Below, one piece after another: positions 45,773 to 53,683 of a stretch of 53,683 nt of DNA (its first letter is position 1; each line of letters begins with the position of its first letter). The DNA is from Acidovorax sp. (lineage in GTDB: Bacteria > Pseudomonadota > Gammaproteobacteria > Burkholderiales > Burkholderiaceae_C). The DNA lies in NCBI RefSeq assembly GCF_027492855.1, contig NZ_JAPUDY010000083.1, forward strand, positions 1 through 53,683, read 5' to 3'. The notes beneath the pieces are model-generated. The model saw nothing but the letters and a program-made list of their open reading frames with translations. It was not told the origin of the DNA and did no database searches. Both the position numbers and the translations under genes were made by a program.

Positions 45773-47305
45773 TTAGAGCGGAATGTTCCCGTGTTTGCGC
45801 CACGGGTTTTCGAGCTTCTTATCCCGCAACATCACCAGCGAGCGGCAAATGCGCTTGCGCGTCTCGTGCGGCAGGATCACGTCGTCGATAAAGCCACGTG
45901 CACCGGCCACAAACGGGTTGGCAAAACGCTGCTTGTATTCGGCCTCGCGCGCGGCCAGCTTCACGGGGTCGTTCTTGTCTTCGCGGAAGATGATTTCCAC
46001 CGCGCCCTTGGCGCCCATCACCGCGATCTCGGCGTTGGGCCAGGCCAGGTTCACGTCGCCGCGCAAGTGTTTGCTGCTCATCACGTCGTACGCGCCGCCG
46101 TAGGCCTTGCGTGTGATGACGGTGATCTTGGGCACGGTGCACTCGGCGTATGCGTACAGCAGCTTGGCGCCGTGTTTGATGATGCCGCCGTACTCCTGGC
46201 TGGTGCCGGGCATGAAGCCGGGCACGTCCACAAACGTGACCACGGGGATGTTGAAGGCGTCGCAGAAGCGCACAAAACGCGCGGCCTTGATGGAGCTCTT
46301 GATGTCTAGGCAGCCAGCCAGCACCAGCGGCTGGTTGGCCACGATGCCCACGGTTTGGCCTTCCATGCGGGCAAAGCCGATGAGGATGTTCTTGGCGTAC
46401 TCGGGCTGCAGCTCGAAAAAGTCGCCGTCGTCCACCGTCTTGACGATGAGTTCCTTCATGTCGTACGGCTTGTTCGGGTTGTCGGGCACCAGGGTGTCGA
46501 GCGAGCGGTCGGCGCGGTCGGCCGGGTCGTTGCTCGGGCGCACGGGGGCCTTTTCGCGGTTGTTCAGCGGCAGGTAGTTGTACAGGCGGCGCAGCATCAT
46601 CAGCGCCTCCACGTCGTTCTCAAACGCCATGTCGGCCACGCCACTCTTGGTGGTGTGCGTCACGGCGCCGCCCAGTTCTTCAGCCGTCACCTCTTCGTGC
46701 GTCACGGTCTTCACGACTTCGGGGCCGGTCACGAACATGTAGCTTGAATCCTTCACCATGAAGATGAAGTCCGTCATGGCGGGCGAATATACGGCGCCAC
46801 CAGCGCTCGGGCCCATGATCATGCTGATCTGCGGAATCACGCCGCTGGCCAGCACGTTCTTCTGGAACACGTCGGCATAACCGCCCAGCGATGCCACGCC
46901 CTCCTGGATGCGCGCACCGCCCGAATCATTCAGGCCGATCACGGGGGCACCCATCTTCATGGCCTGGTCCATCACCTTGCAGATCTTCTCGGCATGCGTC
47001 TCGCTGAGCGCGCCGCCGAACACGGTGAAGTCCTGGCTGAACACGAACACCAGGCGGCCGTTGATCATGCCGTAGCCGGTGACCACGCCGTCGCCAGGGA
47101 TCTTATTGGCTTCCATGCCGAAGTCGGTGCAGCGGTGCTCGACGAACATGTCCCATTCTTCGAACGTGCCGTCGTCCAGCAGCAGCTCGATGCGTTCACG
47201 CGCTGTGAGCTTGCCCTTGGCGTGCTGCGCATCAATGCGCTTTTGCCCGCCGCCCAGGCGTGCCAGCGCACGCTTTTTCTCCAGTTGATCCAGGATGTCT
47301 TGCAT
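45773..47305 (-). CDS. pccB: Propionyl-CoA carboxylase beta subunit
   Basis: 510 aa from ATG 47305, with CCAAAGGA upstream; the frame is open to 47512, but that part overlaps element G. Carboxyltransferase with two crotonase-like halves: [36 protein letters not shown] (oxyanion site, first half), [19 protein letters not shown]; second half [26 protein letters not shown] and [18 protein letters not shown]. It transfers CO2 from carboxybiotin to propionyl-CoA. Only 27 bases separate it from pccA, so they are co-transcribed. Confidence 0.96.
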   Translation of the reverse strand: MQDILDQLEKKRALARLGGGQKRIDAQHAKGKLTARERIELLLDDGTFEEWDMFVEHRCTDFGMEANKIPGDGVVTGYGMINGRLVFVFSQDFTVFGGALSETHAEKICKVMDQAMKMGAPVIGLNDSGGARIQEGVASLGGYADVFQKNVLASGVIPQISMIMGPSAGGAVYSPAMTDFIFMVKDSSYMFVTGPEVVKTVTHEEVTAEELGGAVTHTTKSGVADMAFENDVEALMMLRRLYNYLPLNNREKAPVRPSNDPADRADRSLDTLVPDNPNKPYDMKELIVKTVDDGDFFELQPEYAKNILIGFARMEGQTVGIVANQPLVLAGCLDIKSSIKAARFVRFCDAFNIPVVTFVDVPGFMPGTSQEYGGIIKHGAKLLYAYAECTVPKITVITRKAYGGAYDVMSSKHLRGDVNLAWPNAEIAVMGAKGAVEIIFREDKNDPVKLAAREAEYKQRFANPFVAGARGFIDDVILPHETRKRICRSLVMLRDKKLENPWRKHGNIPL

Positions 47306-47340
47306 GGTCGTCCTTTGGTGAATGGGTTTGTGTTTACTAT

Positions 47341-47388
47341 TTATTTGATAGCTGCTTGCGCTTGATGGGATTGCGCTAGCAGCAAATT
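47341..47388 (-). repeat. Palindromic element, copy G, forming the meaB 3' end
   Basis: Minus strand: CTAGCGCA arm, 26 nt, AGCTAT, then CAAATAA. It is translated as [12 protein letters not shown] and supplies the TAA stop of meaB. Confidence 0.85.
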
Positions 47389-48360
47389 TCTTGCTGCAGT
47401 CGATGCCGCGATACGCCCTGCGGCCACGTCGGACTGCAACTGCGGCAGCAGCTCCTTGACCTGCGCATGCTGACGAAACGCGAGCTTGAGGCCCGCGTCG
47501 ATGCGCTCCCACATCCAGGCCAGCGCCTGCTTTTCACGCCGCGTGGCCAGGCGGCCGTTGGCGGTTTGCAATTGGCGAAACTGCGTGACGGCGGCCCAGA
47601 AGCTGTCCACGCCCTGCCCCAGCAGCGCGCTCATCTGCACAACCCGTGGGTGCCACAGGGTTTCGTTGTGGTGCGCGTTTTCGGGGTTGCCGTGCTGGCT
47701 GAGCAGGCGCAGCGATGAGGTGATCTGCGCCTCGGCGCGCGTGGCAGCGTTCTTGTCGATGTCGGCCTTGTTGATGACCACCAGGTCCGCAATCTCCATC
47801 ACGCCCTTCTTGATCGCCTGCAGGTCGTCGCCCGCGTTGGGCAATTGCATCAGCACGAACATGTCCGTCATGCCCGCCACAGCAATCTCGCTCTGGCCCA
47901 CGCCCACGGTTTCGACGATGACCACGTCATAGCCTGCGGCCTCGCAGACCAGCATGGCTTCGCGCGTCTTCTCTGCGACTCCGCCCAAGGTTCCACTGGA
48001 TGGGCTGGGTCGGATGTAGGCCTTTTCGTGCACCGACAGGTGCTCCATGCGCGTCTTGTCGCCCAGGATAGAGCCACCCGAGACGGTGCTCGACGGGTCG
48101 ATGGTGAGCACGGCCACGCGGTGGCCCTGGGCGATGAGGTACAGGCCCAGGGCTTCGATGAAGGTGGATTTGCCTACGCCGGGCACGCCGCTGATGCCTA
48201 GGCGGAAGGCTTTGCCGGTGTGGGGGAGGAGCTGCGTGAGCAACTCGTCGGCCTGGGCACGGTGGTCCGGCCTCGTGGATTCGAGCAACGTGATGGCTTT
48301 GGACATAGCGCGGCGTTGGAGGGGGCCGGGTTGGCCCACCACACCTTGATAGAGGTTCAT
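47341..48360 (-). CDS. meaB: MeaB-type G-protein chaperone of methylmalonyl-CoA mutase
   Basis: 339 aa from ATG 48360, overlapping the GNAT stop as ATGA. GTPase of the MeaB/ArgK group: Walker [40 protein letters not shown] (metal/Switch I), [10 protein letters not shown] (Walker B/Switch II) and [11 protein letters not shown] (guanine specificity). It loads and protects adenosylcobalamin in the mutase. The last 12 residues ([12 protein letters not shown]) and the stop codon are encoded by a palindromic element, so the natural C-terminus has been replaced or extended. Confidence 0.94.
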   Translation of the reverse strand: MNLYQGVVGQPGPLQRRAMSKAITLLESTRPDHRAQADELLTQLLPHTGKAFRLGISGVPGVGKSTFIEALGLYLIAQGHRVAVLTIDPSSTVSGGSILGDKTRMEHLSVHEKAYIRPSPSSGTLGGVAEKTREAMLVCEAAGYDVVIVETVGVGQSEIAVAGMTDMFVLMQLPNAGDDLQAIKKGVMEIADLVVINKADIDKNAATRAEAQITSSLRLLSQHGNPENAHHNETLWHPRVVQMSALLGQGVDSFWAAVTQFRQLQTANGRLATRREKQALAWMWERIDAGLKLAFRQHAQVKELLPQLQSDVAAGRIAASTAARNLLLAQSHQAQAAIK

Positions 48361-48844
48361 GGCGCGACCTCCGCCCCGTTGGACTCGAACGCAGGGCTCC
48401 ACCGGTACTCCAGATCGAACTCCTGCTCCTCCACCAGTTGAAATCCGTGGCGCAGATAGAAGCGATTGGCGTCACTGCCGCGCAAGGCGCTCAAAGTAAT
48501 ATCCTGCGCGCATGACCTGCCCTGCGCCTTGACCCACTCCAGGGCCCAAGCCCCAGCACCCTGACCTTGGTGGGAGGGGCGAATGTACAGATGGTGCAAC
48601 CGCAAGCAGCGCGCGTCGGCCTTTGGAATGAGAGTGAGATATCCAATTCGCTCCCCGCCCACCAAGATGTGCCGCATGCAAGCAGGCTCAAATGCACTGC
48701 GCAGGCGCTCTCGCACACGCAAGGGGTCAAAACGGCCCAGACGCTCCAGACTCTCGCGCAAGGCTTCGGCACGAAGATCCGCCATGGAACCAAAGTCCCC
48801 TGCGTCGACGCTGCCAAAGCTGAACATGGGAGATGCGACCAAAC

Positions 48845-48848
<4 letters not shown>
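48357..48848 (-). CDS. GNAT-family acetyltransferase
   Basis: 163 aa from GTG 48848, overlapping the mutase stop as GTGA; ATG 48827 is an alternative that starts at the domain edge ([12 protein letters not shown]). GNAT fold: [12 protein letters not shown] strands, the acetyl-CoA loop [19 protein letters not shown], and a C-terminal [17 protein letters not shown]. It is squeezed between the mutase and its chaperone with overlaps on both sides, so it is translated with them. Its substrate is unknown; acetylation of a pathway enzyme is only a guess. Confidence 0.85.
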
Positions 48849-51016
<2,168 letters not shown>

Positions 51017-51143
51017 GGCGAAGGCTTCTCCGAAGATGGCAGTGGGCGAGAAAACGGTGCAGGGGTTGATCCCGATGTGGCGTCGAGTTTACATCATTCA
51101 TAATTATTGATTCAAAATATTCTACGCAGCTTACAATCGACCC

Positions 51144-51785
51144 ATGTCCGCCCTCACCCTCACGCCCCGCGCCCTGTACGAAGAAGTCGCCGAGCAATTG
51201 CGCCAGCGCATCTTCAGCCGCGAGCTGGAGCCCGGCAGTTGGATCGACGAGCTCAAAATCGCCGAAGAATTCGGCATCAGCCGCACCCCGCTGCGCGAGG
51301 CGCTGAAGGTGCTGGCCGCCGAGGGCCTGGTCACGATGAAAGTGCGCCGGGGCGCCTACGTGACCGAGATGAGCGAAAAAGACCTGCGCGACGTGTACCA
51401 CCTGCTCAGCCTGTTGGAGAGCGATGCCGCAGGCGTGGTGGCCACCACCGCCACACCGGCCCAGTTGCAAGCGCTACAGGATCTGCATGCCGAGCTGGAA
51501 GCCGCCGCTGGCGAGCGCGAGCGCTTTTTTGCGGTGAACGAGCGCTTTCACATGCTGCTGCTGGAGCTGGCCGACAACCGCTGGCGCGGCCAGATGGTGG
51601 CCGACCTGCGCAAGGTGATGAAACTCAACCGCCACAACTCGTTGCTCAAGCAAGGGCGCATCGAGGATTCGCTGAACGAACACCGCGCCATCCTCGCCGC
51701 CATGGTCGCGCGCGACGGCAAGGCCACGGCCAAGGCCATGCAGGCGCACTTTGCGCAGGGACTGGAAGCGGCCAGCCCCCACTGA
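51144..51785 (+). CDS. GntR/FadR-type regulator of the propionate cluster
   Basis: 213 aa. Winged helix at residues 8-75: LYEEVAEQLRQRIFSRELEPGS, then IAEEFGISRTPLREALKVLAAEGLV (recognition helix). The FCD effector domain (90-210) has VYHLLSLLESDAA, FAVNERFHMLLLELADNRWR with the metal-type Asp/His positions and LNEHRAILAAMVARDGKAT. It is divergent from the mutase gene, so it is the natural regulator, probably sensing a CoA ester or short acid of the pathway. The AT-rich 127-base spacer holds the operator, which I could not define exactly. Confidence 0.9.
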   Translation: MSALTLTPRALYEEVAEQLRQRIFSRELEPGSWIDELKIAEEFGISRTPLREALKVLAAEGLVTMKVRRGAYVTEMSEKDLRDVYHLLSLLESDAAGVVATTATPAQLQALQDLHAELEAAAGERERFFAVNERFHMLLLELADNRWRGQMVADLRKVMKLNRHNSLLKQGRIEDSLNEHRAILAAMVARDGKATAKAMQAHFAQGLEAASPH

Positions 51786-51981
51786 GAACGGCTGCTGGTG
51801 GCAGGTTGTTGGCGCCTCGCGGCGTGCATTTCGACGCCACCCGCTTGTATTCTTGTGGCTTCGCCCCACCTCGCCATGCTGGCGGATGGCCAAGCTATCG
51901 GCCGAGCACCGTGTTGACATATATCGCAAAGACCGTTGCACGGTCTCCGCGAGATCAATCAATACGAATACGCGCCTCCGC

Positions 51982-53658
51982 TCAAAGGCCCCTCGCCGAA
52001 CTCCGGCGCGCAAATACCAGGCCCATCAACCCAAGGCATGCAGAGAGCAGCAACAGGCCCCATTCCGAAAGGCTGGGAATGCCCGTGGCGCCACCCGGCA
52101 CGCCCCCCGGGCCGCCGGGATCCAAAATCACGCCGTTGCCGCTCAAATCGCTATCGCCCTGCAGGCCATCCGTGAGCGTCAGCGTGATCTGGTTGCCCGA
52201 AATGACCGCATTCGGGTATTGGTACCAGTGCGGCGCGGCATTGCCGGGTTCCGGTCCATATTTCCAATAAGCAGTGCCGGGGGGCAGATTGGCCGGATAG
52301 GTCAGGACCAGTGAGGTGCTCGAATTCAGATCGCCCCCCGTGAGCTTCACGTCGAACAGGCCATAGGGGAAATGAATGCCCGGTGGCAGGTTGGGCGGCG
52401 ACTTGGCGTGGCCCGTGGTTGGGATGAAGCCGCCAGAGTCCGCATGGTCAACCACCCAGTTGTGCCCAGGGACCAAGCGTGCGCGTCCAGTGCCATTGTT
52501 GGTGGGCAGGCTCGTGTTGGGGGCTGAGCAGCTCGCTGTGGTGCCTCCGGCCGTTCCCGCGCAGCTCCAGGCCCATGGCGAACCATCGGTCACGGCACTG
52601 GCATTGCCCGCCGTGCACAGCCCCGCGCTGGGCGTGAAGGTGCTCGCAACGCCATTGGCCGTGCCACAGACACCGTTGACAAGCGCTGTCGGCGTTGCTC
52701 CCGTCGATGCAGTGGAATAGTTGCCCAGACCCACACCGTTTTGGGCCGCGACCTTGGCGTAGTAGGTGGTGCCGTTGCTCAGACCGGACGCAACGCAACT
52801 CGGCGTCGTCGATGCCAACGTGGTGGCTGGCAGGCACCCCCCGCCCGCGTCGCTGTAAGGGCCACCCAGGTTGGTGGCAAGCTGCACGCGGTAGCCGGTG
52901 ACCGCGCTGCCGCCATTACCCGCAGGCGCAGTCCAGGTGACGGTAGCTTGCGCATTGCCAGCCGTGGCTGCGACGCCGGTGGGCGTACCCGCTACAAAGG
53001 CCGGCACGGTGAAGACGGCATTGGCCGTGGCCGCATTGCTTGCACGATCGAGCACCTGGGCGCTCGCGATGGTGAGAGTGTCGCCGACGGCAAGCGTCGG
53101 GGTTCCCGCAAGAGTAAGGGTGAAGCTGCTCGCATAGCCTCCCACGGCAGAATTGGCGGCCAGGGTGCTGGAAGATAACGTGTGGCCGTTGTTGAGCGAG
53201 AGGTTGCCCAGCGTCACCTGGCTGACCAGCACGGGTTCGCTGAAACTCAGCACCAACGTATCACCAACGTTGAGCGTACCGTCCGCACCGGTGTCGGTCA
53301 CCACAGTGGGCGTGCTGCTTGCAACGGTTGGCGGCGTGATGTCGTAAGTCAGCATGCCAATACCGTTGTCATAGCGGGCCACCTGATCCGCTCCCTGGAC
53401 GTTGGAGGCCGAGAGCACCACGGCGTAGCTCGTGCCATCCACCAACCCAAGGCCTGCGCTGCAGCCATTTGTGTCGACGGCCTGGCCCACGCTGCTGGCG
53501 CCGCTGTTCAAGGCTGCGCCTTGGAGTGCGCAGGTCTGGGGCGAGTTGGGGTCTGCAGTGCCGCCGGTGCGAGTGAACACCACGCTGCCAGCACTGGCCG
53601 CGATGGACAGGCTGTAGTTCAGCGTCGCGCTAGTGTGGTGTCTCAGAAGTAAATTGAA
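51982..53658 (-). pseudogene. IPTL-CTERM surface protein, 5' part missing (probably cut by an insertion)
   Basis: The frame runs on the minus strand from the TAA at 53659-53661 to 51982. It begins mid-domain: coding character is visible upstream of GTG 53583 (ATLNYSLSIAASAGSV), but there is no signal peptide or start. Domains in order: Ig-like strands (DGTLNVGDTLVLSFSEPVLV), a fibronectin type III module (PTGVAATAGNAQATVTWTAP, ending ATP), a CGTANG-containing repeat (Cys-rich), and a choice-of-anchor U-like block (FPYGLFDVKLTGG, ITLTLTDGLQGDSD). The C-terminus is the sorting signal IPSLSEWGLLLLSACLG followed by ARRSSARG, i.e. IPTL-CTERM for exosortase-type processing. The first half of the protein lies beyond the edge or has been lost. 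Confidence 0.75.
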
Positions 53659-53683
53659 TTATTTTGGTGTATAGCTGTCCAAG
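53632..53683. mobile_element. Possible insertion-element end at the right edge
   Basis: From about 53632 the protein-like frame stops, composition turns AT-rich and a stop codon appears (53659-53661). The outer part (TGTGGTGTCTCAGAAG) looks like the terminal inverted repeat of an insertion sequence. I cannot name the family, and no transposase is visible in the window. Confidence 0.35.

Overview
The window is high-G+C DNA from a betaproteobacterium, most likely of the Comamonadaceae (Acidovorax, Alicycliphilus or Diaphorobacter type). This rests on the style of the proteins, the isoquinoline 1-oxidoreductase-like pair, an IPTL-CTERM surface protein, and a dispersed palindromic element that I associate with this family. 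No rRNA, tRNA, CRISPR array or phage genes were seen. The stretch at about 4.4-6.5 kb looks lower in G+C and holds two unrecognised genes, so it may be accessory DNA.

Layout. 1-4353: the end of a zinc-uptake type locus (FtsX-like ABC permease, small Cys/His-rich exported protein, DUF3299 protein, DUF2946-like protein, His-rich TonB receptor of ZnuD type). 4614-6143: two unknown genes. 6578-9717: PAS-GGDEF cyclase, AEC transporter, a small DUF7684-like protein, pdxH. 9876-13371: TetR regulator and a molybdenum hydroxylase pair (iorAB-like). 13485-16198: SnoaL-like protein, and an FMN alpha-hydroxy-acid oxidase divergent from a LysR gene. 16372-18105: chemoreceptor. 18164-20592: LysR divergent from an SDR gene, then a MocA-like nucleotidyltransferase. 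20623-23530: Cu/Zn superoxide dismutase, ChaC-like protein, OmpA-like protein, gloA and a hot-dog thioesterase. 23604-27313: MarR-MFS-MaoC-MATE run. 27403-30530: SDR, tautomerase divergent from LysR, and an exported unknown.

30563-33289 is a coherent reactive-sulfur module: a two-cysteine ArsR repressor (BigR/SqrR type) with two YeeE/YedE half-transporters on one strand, and a Blh-like metallo-hydrolase with an OsmC protein on the other. 33686-39447 is a signalling operon: a small exported SUOX-fold protein, a hybrid histidine kinase (HisKA-HATPase-REC-REC-HPt), an HD-GYP response regulator and a double-REC protein. 39690-41719 is an Old Yellow Enzyme-TetR-YciI unit with a clear palindromic operator. 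41724-51785 holds bioB and a propionyl-CoA to succinyl-CoA cluster: methylmalonyl-CoA mutase, GNAT, meaB, pccB, pccA and a VOC protein that is a candidate epimerase, with a divergent GntR regulator. BioB would supply biotin to PccA. The right edge carries the C-terminal part of an IPTL-CTERM protein whose reading frame ends abruptly in what looks like the end of an insertion element.

The most notable finding is a dispersed palindromic element of about 55 bp. It has a fixed geometry: a CTAGCGCT-type arm lies exactly 26 nt before an AGCTAT-type box. At least seven copies occur in 53 kb. Three copies lie inside coding sequence and are translated: the N-terminal extension before the Tat signal of IorB, the middle of PccA, and the last residues plus stop codon of MeaB. 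Others lie directly behind stop codons.
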